Part shown: in pieces, positions 1 to 5,617 of the stretch
Layout of the letters: each line of letters opens with the position of its first letter
How positions within the stretch are numbered: the stretch's first letter is position 1
Assembly: GCA_002452555.1 (NCBI GenBank)
Contig: DKER01000166.1
Location: 1 to 5,617, forward strand
Reading direction: 5' to 3'
From: Fidelibacterota bacterium UBA6817
GTDB taxonomy: Bacteria; Fidelibacterota; Fidelibacteria; Fidelibacterales; Fidelibacteraceae
DNA: 5,617 bases
The notes under the pieces: model-generated
Seen by the model: only the letters and a program-made list of their open reading frames with translations
Databases searched by the model: none
What the model was told of the DNA's origin: nothing
Translations under genes and position numbers: made by a program

Positions 1-1044
1 GGGGTCTGGCACGTTCATGACCGGCACGAAACCATCCCATGGGATATTCACCTGATTAAAGTTTATCTTAAAGAACCCTCTGTATCCATTGAAACCATTA
101 AAGCAAACGACCAATTGAGGGCCCTGGAAAAAACATCCTCCATGTCCGGCAGATACGGGAAAACTGTTATGGCTGCTGTTAACGCTGATTTTTTTCAGGC
201 TGACGGAATGCCTGTTGGGGCTCAAATTATTAATAAGGAATTGCTAAAAGACCCGGTGGATCGTTCTGTTTTCGGGATAACAAAAGACAAAACACCGTTT
301 ATTGATATCGTAAAACTGGATGCTTATTTATTAACGTCTGATAATATCCGATATGAAATTAAAGGCATTAACACGCCGCGTGATAAGGATGAACTTGTAT
401 TGTTTACGTCCAGAATCGGTCTCGATTCACCGGCTAATCGCTGGGGAACAGAGATTACAGCACGTTATATTGATCCTCCGGTGAACAATGATTTTTTTCG
501 TATGGTAATACTAAAAAAAACAGGGATTTTGGGACCGCTGCAAAAACCAACAGCCATCCCGGAAAACGGACTTGTTCTGTCTGCCCACGGTAAGGCAAAG
601 CGGTTTCTTGATACCCGGGTTGAAGAAAAAGACACACTCAGGATCATGATAGATATTCCACAAGTTAATGAAACAATTCAAACACTTGTGGGAGGAATCC
701 CGCGGATTATCAGAAACGGACAGATCTCTATTGAACACATGAAAGAAAATCTTTATGAAGAGTTTAGAACGACCCGTCATCCCCGAACAGCCATCGGTTT
801 TAATAAGGAAAAAGATACGTTATACATAATAACTGTAGACGGTCGTCAGCCGCATCACAGTGTTGGAATGTCTCTTGACGAGCTGGCGGAATACATGTCT
901 GCACTGGGTGTATATCAGGCTTTGAACCTTGACGGCGGCGGTTCTACAACCATGGTCATTAAGGGAAAAGTTGCCAACAAACCGTCAGATTCAACGGGTG
1001 AACGTTCCGTAACGAATGCTTTACTTGTTGTTTCAGAGAATTAG
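1..1044 (+). CDS. phosphodiester glycosidase (NAGPA/DUF2233) family protein, 5' partial
   Basis: The reading frame is open from base 1 to the TAG at 1042-1044, giving 347 visible residues; the true start and any signal peptide lie before the window. A TTG at 115 is not the start, because residues before it (starting GVWHVHDRHE, then VYLKEPSVSIETI) already look like the strand that precedes the family core. Family marks, in window residue numbers, are AAVNADFF (about 58-65), LVGGIPRIIRNG (229-240), and the conserved C-terminal block RHPRTAIGF (259-267), VDGR (279-282), GMSLDELAEYM (289-299) and LNLDGGGSTTMV (308-319). The family is named for the mammalian enzyme that removes GlcNAc from GlcNAc-1-phospho-mannose. 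Bacterial members are presumed to cleave sugar-phosphate diesters, often outside the cell, but substrates are mostly unknown. Family assignment is firm; the substrate cannot be read from the sequence. The 3' end overlaps the convergent protease gene by four bases. Confidence 0.9.
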   Translation, partial: GVWHVHDRHETIPWDIHLIKVYLKEPSVSIETIKANDQLRALEKTSSMSGRYGKTVMAAVNADFFQADGMPVGAQIINKELLKDPVDRSVFGITKDKTPFIDIVKLDAYLLTSDNIRYEIKGINTPRDKDELVLFTSRIGLDSPANRWGTEITARYIDPPVNNDFFRMVILKKTGILGPLQKPTAIPENGLVLSAHGKAKRFLDTRVEEKDTLRIMIDIPQVNETIQTLVGGIPRIIRNGQISIEHMKENLYEEFRTTRHPRTAIGFNKEKDTLYIITVDGRQPHHSVGMSLDELAEYMSALGVYQALNLDGGGSTTMVIKGKVANKPSDSTGERSVTNALLVVSEN

Positions 1045-1757
1045 AACAAATTCAGAGCCAAACCAATAAAAGCCGGTCCATTTATCAGGGCATGTATACC
1101 AATACCAACCCATGTGTTCCTGCGAAAATATGTAAAGAGGGGAACAATGATCAAGGTAGGAATCATGAGAACCATCAGGTCAAAGCCAAATGCAGAATGA
1201 AAGAAAAACCATAGACATGCATTCAGAATCCATCCGGATTTTCCAAAGGCCGTAACCTGGCGAGGCAAAATATATCCTCTCCACAATATTTCCTCACCAA
1301 AAATATTTACAATAAAAAGAGGGATCCAATACAGCAGTTTCCATCTTTCTCCAACGGAAAACCCGGAAAATTCCATAAAAGACGGATGGAGTGTAAGCGG
1401 CATACCGACTTTATCAGTGCCAAGAATGATCAGCCACATGAAAAATCCCGATAAGGCGGTTCCCAATAGGATATAGAACAAATCCATAATTCTAAAACCG
1501 GCTAGTCTGAGTCTGAGAAAGAACGCATGCATGGATTCACAGAACCCGTCTTTGCAGGTTTTATAAACGGTCAGAATAATCATAGGAAGAAAAACGCCTG
1601 CACCGCCCAGAATAAACCACCCAAAAATAGTCTCAATACCTGCATATTTTTCCAGTGTCGGGATTCCCCAGCGGGTCAGAATCCAGAGCAAAAAACCGAA
1701 TCCGCCAAAATAGACTATAGATTTACCCACATTTAATGAACGAATGAACTTTTCCAT
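1041..1757 (-). CDS. CPBP (Abi/CAAX) family intramembrane metalloprotease
   Basis: This 238-residue, strongly hydrophobic protein has about six to seven likely membrane segments (roughly residues 12-28, 45-65, 92-112, 140-153, 175-188, 195-210, 215-235). The three CPBP signature motifs are present in order: EEILWR at 155-160 (EExxxR), WFFFH at 183-187 (aromatic-x3-His) and HALIN at 222-226 (HxxxN). The glutamates and histidines are the expected metal and catalytic residues, so the enzyme looks intact. The family includes eukaryotic CAAX proteases such as Rce1 and bacterial proteins linked to bacteriocin self-immunity or membrane-protein processing; nothing nearby suggests a bacteriocin, so the substrate is unknown. 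The ATG at 1755-1757 is preceded by a TAAGGAT ribosome binding site five bases upstream. The gene is divergent from the thioesterase and convergent with the glycosidase, so it is probably transcribed alone. Confidence 0.92.
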   Translation of the reverse strand: MEKFIRSLNVGKSIVYFGGFGFLLWILTRWGIPTLEKYAGIETIFGWFILGGAGVFLPMIILTVYKTCKDGFCESMHAFFLRLRLAGFRIMDLFYILLGTALSGFFMWLIILGTDKVGMPLTLHPSFMEFSGFSVGERWKLLYWIPLFIVNIFGEEILWRGYILPRQVTAFGKSGWILNACLWFFFHSAFGFDLMVLMIPTLIIVPLFTYFRRNTWVGIGIHALINGPAFIGLALNLF

Positions 1758-1762
1758 GAATA

Positions 1763-1769
1763 ATCCTTA
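1763..1769 (-). promoter_or_regulatory. ribosome binding site of the CPBP protease gene
   Basis: On the minus strand this reads TAAGGAT, five bases before the ATG at 1757. It supports that start codon over later in-frame methionines. Confidence 0.65.
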
Positions 1770-1848
1770 TCTTTACGCATGGGAAATTACTGAAATCTCA
1801 AATGAAATGAAATCGTTCAGGTTTTTTCACAAAAAATTCATTCAAAAT

Positions 1849-1856
1849 AGGAGGTG
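1849..1856 (+). promoter_or_regulatory. strong ribosome binding site that fixes the TTG start of the thioesterase
   Basis: AGGAGGTG lies five bases before the TTG at 1862-1864. The first in-frame ATG, at 1880, is 23 bases away, too far to use this site. The near-perfect match to the anti-Shine-Dalgarno sequence is the reason for choosing TTG. Confidence 0.8.
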
Positions 1857-1861
1857 CATAC

Positions 1862-2641
1862 TTGGAGCAATTTTCATTTATGACACAAATCAAAACACAT
1901 GAGACGGATTACCGGTTGTCTTTAAAATCATCGGCGCTTCTTCAAATTTTTCAGGATGCTGCTGTTAATCATGCTCAATCTTTGAATGTTGGTTATTATG
2001 ACATGAAGAAACACAATCTGTTCTGGGTTATAACCCGCTTTCATATTATTATCGACCGAATGCCACAATATGATGAAACCATTCGTGTAGTCACCTGGCC
2101 AAAGGCTGTAAAACATGATATCAAAAACACACCCAGAACAAGACATGAAAAGAAGAAAGACGATTTTGTTTTTTTAAGAGATTTCCTGATTAAAAGTTCA
2201 AATGAGGAAGCCTTAATCAGGGCAACATCATCTTGGGTAATTCTCGATTTTACAACAAAGAAAATCCAGGCATCATCAAAACTGCCTGTTGAATTACCGC
2301 AAAATAATGCATTAAACGCCATATCGGTCGAACCTCGAAAAATTCCTGAAAGCGAATATCCAACGTTAATTTATCGCAAACAAGTGGGATACAGCGATAT
2401 TGATTTGAACCTGCACGTAAATAATACCCGTTATGCTGATTGGATAATGGATGTTTTCGCACATGATTATCTTGATAAAAACACATTAAAAACACTTGAA
2501 ATCAACTATATCCGGGAAGTCTTCTGGGATGATAAAATAGACCTTTTCAGATGCGAGGGGGAAAAAGAGAATTCTTTTATTGTAGAAGGAATTGAACAGA
2601 GAACCGGAAAAGCTGCATTCCGTGCATATCTGGAATTTTAA
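1862..2641 (+). CDS. acyl-ACP thioesterase (FatA/FatB-like family)
   Basis: This is a 259-residue cytoplasmic enzyme expected to hydrolyse acyl-acyl carrier protein and release free fatty acid, ending chain elongation. It has the double hot-dog layout of the family: an N-terminal unit at about residues 1-130 (with ALLQIFQDAAVNHAQSL and TSSWVILDF) and a C-terminal unit at about 165-259. The signature DLNLHVNNTRY begins at residue 181. The catalytic set proposed for plant FatB of Umbellularia californica (Asp281, Asn283, His285, Glu319) maps to Asp181, Asn183, His185 and Glu219, with the same 38-residue Asp-to-Glu spacing. The residue after the Glu, Cys320 in the plant enzyme, is Val220 here. 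Length is normal for a bacterial member, which lacks the plant transit peptide. It starts at TTG, backed by a strong ribosome binding site; an ATG start at 1880 would remove only six residues. Chain-length preference cannot be read. Confidence 0.93.
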   Translation: MEQFSFMTQIKTHETDYRLSLKSSALLQIFQDAAVNHAQSLNVGYYDMKKHNLFWVITRFHIIIDRMPQYDETIRVVTWPKAVKHDIKNTPRTRHEKKKDDFVFLRDFLIKSSNEEALIRATSSWVILDFTTKKIQASSKLPVELPQNNALNAISVEPRKIPESEYPTLIYRKQVGYSDIDLNLHVNNTRYADWIMDVFAHDYLDKNTLKTLEINYIREVFWDDKIDLFRCEGEKENSFIVEGIEQRTGKAAFRAYLEF

Positions 2642-2711
2642 ATCATTGTTATGAAAACGGTTTGACCGGATTGAAATAAATGTAAAATCAGAATTTATTC
2701 CGGATAAAACT

Positions 2712-2742
2712 AAACAGGGGCTGACGATATCAGCCCCTGTTT
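2712..2742. terminator. hairpin, likely bidirectional intrinsic terminator
   Basis: A perfect 13-bp inverted repeat, AAACAGGGGCTGA (2712-2724) and TCAGCCCCTGTTT (2730-2742), encloses a five-base loop. It sits in the 124-bp gap between the stops of the convergent thioesterase (2641) and hydA (2766) genes. Read leftward, after hydA, the stem is followed by TTTAGTTTTA, a fair U tract. Read rightward, the U tract is short (TGTTTGTT) and is followed by G runs, so termination of the thioesterase transcript may be weaker. Confidence 0.8.
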
Positions 2743-2745
2743 GTT

Positions 2746-2761
2746 GGGGTTGGGGGATGGG
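2746..2761 (+). other. G-tract cluster
   Basis: Three G runs of four, five and three bases lie close together between the hairpin and the hydA stop. The hydA transcript therefore carries a C-rich stretch just after its stop codon. Only three tracts of at least three G are present outside the hairpin stem, so an intramolecular three-layer G-quadruplex would need to borrow the GGGG in the stem (2717-2720). Any function is speculative. Confidence 0.35.
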
Positions 2762-2765
2762 AAAT

Positions 2766-4559
2766 CTAATTTTTTTCGCGTTTTACATAGGTTGTATGCA
2801 GAAGTTCGTGTGATTTATGTCCCAACGGTTTTTCCAGAAAATCATCATAAATAGCTTTGATTTCAGGATTTTCATGAGATTTTCTTAACTGCATCTTCTC
2901 ATCTTCATCGTAAATCGCAGCTGTTCTTTTCAGGCGGATTTGATCCGTAGTGGGAATGGGCTGACCGCCGCCGCCGATACATCCGCCGGGACAAGCCATT
3001 ATTTCAATAAAATGGTAGGGTGATTCACCTTTTTCCAGTTGATTCATGATTTTCCGGGCATTGGTCAATCCATGTCCGATAGCAACCCGGAGTTCAGCCC
3101 CTTCAAGGAAATTATATTTATTCAAGGTTCCTTCAATTTTCACTGTGGCTTCTTTCACGCCGTCAAGACCTCTGACCGGTGTAACTCTCAGGTTTTCAAA
3201 CGGAATTTCTTTTCCGGTAACCACTTCATAGGCAGTGCGAAGTGCAGCTTCCATAACACCGCCGGTTGCTCCGAAAATTGCACCGGCTCCGGTTGATTTC
3301 CCTAAAATGGAATCATATTCACCATCTTCCAAATTCTGAAAATTAATACCGGCCTGACGAAGCATAAGTCCCAATTCACGCGTCGTAAGAACATAATCCA
3401 CATCACGCAAGCCGCTTGCCATCATTTCCGGCCGTGTTGCCTCGAACTTTTTAGCTGTACAAGGCATAATGGAAACAACAACCATATCCTTTGGGTCCAC
3501 GCCAATTTTTTCAGCGTAGTACGTTTTTGCCAGAGGGCCGAACATTTGCTGAGGTGATTTACAGGTGGATAGATGTTCCAGATGATCGCTGAATTCATGT
3601 TCCACATATTTAATCCAGCCTGGGGAGCAGGATGTAATCATGGGAAGGGACACATCTTCTTTGTCACGAAGGGCTTTGGTCAATCGATGAATCAGCTCGT
3701 GGCCTTCTTCAATAATGGTCAGGTCTGCAGTAAAATCCGTATCCAAAACACTGTCAAACCCAAGGCGGCGAAGAGCCGTGACCAGTTTCTGGGTTACGCG
3801 TTGTCCCGGTTCCATGCCGACCTCTTCACCAATTGATACACGAATAGCCGGAGCTGTTTGAACCACGACATGTTTTGTCGGATCATAGATCGCATCCCAA
3901 ACATCCTCAACATAATTTCGCTCAGTCAGCGAACCGGTCGGGCAGTGCGTCACACACTGACCGCAGTTTGTACAGACGACATAGGCAAGTGCTTTATCCC
4001 AAAAAGTCGTTATTTTCATATCAGCACCTTTATGAGCCACGCAAAGAGCACTGACGGATTGCAATTCGGTACAGGCTCTGACACAACGTTGACAGCGGAT
4101 ACATTTACTGTCGTCTTTCTGTATGGCCGGAGACGAAATATCTACCTGATCGGCTTTGTGCAGATCAATAAAAACGCCTTGATCAATCCGGTATTCATTT
4201 GCAAGAGCTTGCAGTTCACAGCTGCCATTACGGTAACATCTTAGGCAATCCCCCCGGTGTTCACTGAGAAGAAGTTCAATAACATGTTTCCGGGCTGTTC
4301 GAACAAGCCGGCTGTTTGTATAGATTTCCATATTTTCTGCTACGGGTGTAGCACAGGAAGCCTGAAGAGTTCTGGAGCCCTTAACTTCAACCATACAAAC
4401 CCGGCAGTTTCCGGCAACACACAGGTCTTCATGATGGCATAAAGTGGGAATATCAATACTAAGCATTTTAGCCGCATCAAGAATTGAGGTGTTTTCCGGA
4501 ATACTAACCGGTTGACTATCTATCATTACATTGATCATTTTTAAATCATTTGTGCTCAT
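2766..4559 (-). CDS. hydA: [FeFe] hydrogenase catalytic subunit, HydA/HndD type (group A)
   Basis: This 597-residue protein catalyses reversible reduction of protons to H2. Domains in order: a [2Fe-2S] plant-type ferredoxin domain (about 8-85; Cys41, 52, 55, 69); a His-Cys [4Fe-4S] segment (His101, Cys105, 108, 114); a 2[4Fe-4S] domain (Cys153, 156, 159, 163 and Cys196, 199, 202, 206); the H-cluster domain (about 230-535); and the C-terminal small-subunit-like domain (about 540-592). Cys367 (MPCTAKKFE) and Cys523/Cys527 (ACPGGC) match H-cluster ligands 355, 499 and 503 of CpI. The L1 motif reads TSCSPGW, with Ser312 where CpI has ligand Cys300. The proposed proton path is kept: Cys311, Glu285, Ser331 and Glu288; Lys370 matches Lys358. 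Length is close to HndD of Desulfovibrio fructosovorans, and the extra C-terminal domain of Thermotoga HydA is absent. No signal peptide is visible, so it is probably cytoplasmic. The start is backed by GGAGGT, 14 bases after hydB. Confidence 0.96.
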   Translation of the reverse strand: MSTNDLKMINVMIDSQPVSIPENTSILDAAKMLSIDIPTLCHHEDLCVAGNCRVCMVEVKGSRTLQASCATPVAENMEIYTNSRLVRTARKHVIELLLSEHRGDCLRCYRNGSCELQALANEYRIDQGVFIDLHKADQVDISSPAIQKDDSKCIRCQRCVRACTELQSVSALCVAHKGADMKITTFWDKALAYVVCTNCGQCVTHCPTGSLTERNYVEDVWDAIYDPTKHVVVQTAPAIRVSIGEEVGMEPGQRVTQKLVTALRRLGFDSVLDTDFTADLTIIEEGHELIHRLTKALRDKEDVSLPMITSCSPGWIKYVEHEFSDHLEHLSTCKSPQQMFGPLAKTYYAEKIGVDPKDMVVVSIMPCTAKKFEATRPEMMASGLRDVDYVLTTRELGLMLRQAGINFQNLEDGEYDSILGKSTGAGAIFGATGGVMEAALRTAYEVVTGKEIPFENLRVTPVRGLDGVKEATVKIEGTLNKYNFLEGAELRVAIGHGLTNARKIMNQLEKGESPYHFIEIMACPGGCIGGGGQPIPTTDQIRLKRTAAIYDEDEKMQLRKSHENPEIKAIYDDFLEKPLGHKSHELLHTTYVKREKN

Positions 4560-4563
4560 GGTT

Positions 4564-4569
4564 ACCTCC
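4564..4569 (-). promoter_or_regulatory. ribosome binding site of hydA
   Basis: On the minus strand this reads GGAGGT, four bases before the ATG at 4559. It lies inside the 14-base gap after the hydB stop, which fits translation from a shared hydB-hydA transcript. Confidence 0.8.
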
Positions 4570-4573
4570 GGTC

Positions 4574-5617
4574 TTAATAAATGATTTCTTCGCGAAAGTT
4601 TTCAACAATTGAGGTGAACGGATTGGCAACACTCTGACCCAGTCCGCATTTTGATGCAACCCGCATGGACTTGGCAAGTTTTACCAGTTCATCCAAATAC
4701 GTAGCCGGGCGTTTTTTATGTTTGATCGCCTGTATTCCTTTCAACAACTGCTGGCATCCCACCCGGCATGGGGTACACTGACCGCAGGATTCTTCTTCCA
4801 TAAATTCCATATAATTCATAAGAATATGATACATTGAGCGTGTGCTGTTAAAAAGCATCATCGAGCCGCCGGTCGGAACGCCTTCAAACCCGATAATTGT
4901 TTCTTTAAAGTTCTTGCGTGGAACACAAAAGCCTGATGCCCCGCCAACCTGGACAGCTTTTGTATCTCCATCTCCGAACAAGTCAACAAATTCCTGAATT
5001 GTCATTCCCAGTTCAAGCTCATAAATCCCTTCGACATCCGCATCACCGGAAACGGAGAAAACTTTTGAACCGGCAGAGATTTCTGTTCCGAATGTTTTGA
5101 ATTTTTCGCCTTCATTCAAAACAATCATAGCACAGTAAACCAGTGTTTCAACATTGTTGATGACCGTCGGTTTACCCAGATATCCTTCCACAACAGGGTA
5201 AGGCGGCTTATTTCTGGCTTCACCTCTTTTCCCTTCCATGGATTCAATCAGAGCCGTTTCCTCGCCGCAAATATAGGCACCGCTGCCACTTCGTAAATAA
5301 AGGGTAAAATTGAGTCCCAGTTTTTTCATATCCAGATTGAAAACATTCATCTTCGTAGTCAAAAGTGGAACAAGATAATTGTATTCACCGCGAAGATAAA
5401 TATACCCTTCACTTGCTCCGATAACTTTTGCACAGATCGCCATTCCGGTAAAAACCTTATCTGCCTGATCTTCCAGGATTTTCCGATCCTTGAATGTACC
5501 CGGTTCGCCTTCATCTGCATTACAAATCACATATTTGACATCACTGTCCTGTTTGGCGGCCAGATTCCACTTAAGATAGGTTGGGAAACCGGCTCCGCCC
5601 CGGCCTTTCAGTCCGGA
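4574..5617 (-). CDS. hydB: NuoF-like NAD(H)/FMN subunit of the [FeFe] hydrogenase, HydB/HndC, 5' partial
   Basis: The frame is open from the right edge to the TAA at 4574-4576, giving 347 visible residues. A GTG at 5530 is an internal valine, not the start, because GLKGRGGAGFPTYLKW upstream of it is conserved NuoF sequence. In window residue numbers: the FMN-binding glycine-rich loop GRGGAGFP (5-12), CNADEGEPGTFKDR (32-45), the NAD(H)-site region YICGEETAL (115-123), an SLBB domain (about 182-235), and an NADH-4Fe-4S domain with Cys278, 281, 284 and Cys324 as the N3-type cluster ligands. It should oxidise NADH, or reduce NAD+, and relay electrons to HydA. The protein stops 23 residues after Cys324, with no C-terminal 2[4Fe-4S] domain, unlike typical bifurcating HydB/HndC. 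An N-terminal thioredoxin-like domain, if present, is outside the window. The association with hydA, 14 bases downstream, identifies it as a hydrogenase subunit rather than a complex I NuoF. Confidence 0.93.
   Translation of the reverse strand, partial: SGLKGRGGAGFPTYLKWNLAAKQDSDVKYVICNADEGEPGTFKDRKILEDQADKVFTGMAICAKVIGASEGYIYLRGEYNYLVPLLTTKMNVFNLDMKKLGLNFTLYLRSGSGAYICGEETALIESMEGKRGEARNKPPYPVVEGYLGKPTVINNVETLVYCAMIVLNEGEKFKTFGTEISAGSKVFSVSGDADVEGIYELELGMTIQEFVDLFGDGDTKAVQVGGASGFCVPRKNFKETIIGFEGVPTGGSMMLFNSTRSMYHILMNYMEFMEEESCGQCTPCRVGCQQLLKGIQAIKHKKRPATYLDELVKLAKSMRVASKCGLGQSVANPFTSIVENFREEIIY

Noticed and set aside
115..117. TTG as the start codon of the glycosidase gene
   Set aside because: The frame is open to base 1 and the upstream residues look like conserved family sequence, so the gene begins before the window.
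1041..1757. CPBP protease as a bacteriocin immunity gene
   Set aside because: No small peptide, leader motif or export gene is visible next to it in this window.
1795..1815. Short AATGAAATGAAAT repeat upstream of the thioesterase
   Set aside because: Only about two copies of a five-base AT-rich unit; easily due to chance in an AT-rich spacer.
1758..1861. Promoters in the divergent spacer between the protease and thioesterase genes
   Set aside because: Promoters must exist near here, but I could not find a convincing -35/-10 pair with normal spacing on either strand, nor a good Bacteroidota-type TAnnTTTG element; TTGAGA with TAAAGA on the minus strand is spaced about 20 bases apart, too far.
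3858..4244. A 128-codon open frame on the plus strand opposite hydA
   Set aside because: It lies fully antisense to the conserved ferredoxin-type domains of hydA, shows no recognisable family motif, and has a composition expected from the shadow of a real gene.
5528..5530. GTG as the start codon of hydB
   Set aside because: The frame continues to the right edge and encodes the FMN-binding glycine-rich loop upstream, so this is an internal valine.

Overview
The window holds five protein-coding genes, two of them cut by the window edges, with almost no spare DNA. Three genes have clear Shine-Dalgarno sequences (AGGAGGTG, GGAGGT, AAGGAT), one start is TTG, and base composition looks moderately AT-rich by eye. 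The [FeFe] hydrogenase gene pair points to a strictly anaerobic, fermentative or syntrophic, H2-metabolising bacterium. Clear Shine-Dalgarno sites argue mildly against a typical member of Bacteroidota. I cannot place the organism more precisely; Clostridia-like Firmicutes or deep FCB-type anaerobes would both fit.

Layout: (1) 1-1044 (+) is the C-terminal part of a phosphodiester glycosidase (NAGPA/DUF2233) family protein whose start lies before the window. (2) 1041-1757 (-) is a CPBP/Abi-type intramembrane protease; its stop codon interlocks with that of gene 1. (3) A 104-bp divergent spacer leads to 1862-2641 (+), an acyl-ACP thioesterase starting at TTG behind a strong ribosome binding site. 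(4) A 124-bp convergent spacer holds a perfect 13-bp hairpin that can serve as a bidirectional terminator, next to a cluster of G tracts. (5) 2766-4559 (-) is a full-length HydA/HndD-type [FeFe] hydrogenase catalytic subunit. (6) 4574-5617 (-) is the C-terminal part of the NuoF-like flavin subunit HydB/HndC, cut by the right edge. Transcription of the last two runs right to left, hydB then hydA, 14 bases apart. A NuoE-like hydC/hndA would be expected upstream of hydB, outside the window.

How they work together: HydB should exchange electrons between NAD(H) and its FMN, and pass them through iron-sulfur clusters to the H-cluster of HydA, where protons are reduced to H2 or the reverse. The other three genes look like unrelated housekeeping or envelope functions: fatty-acid release, membrane proteolysis and sugar phosphodiester cleavage. 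The points most worth a second look are in the hydrogenase. HydA has serine at the position that in Clostridium pasteurianum CpI is the H-cluster ligand Cys300. HydB ends right after its NADH-4Fe-4S domain, without the C-terminal 2[4Fe-4S] ferredoxin domain usual in electron-bifurcating HydB proteins. I found no evidence of a wholly new system, mobile element, RNA gene or CRISPR array.
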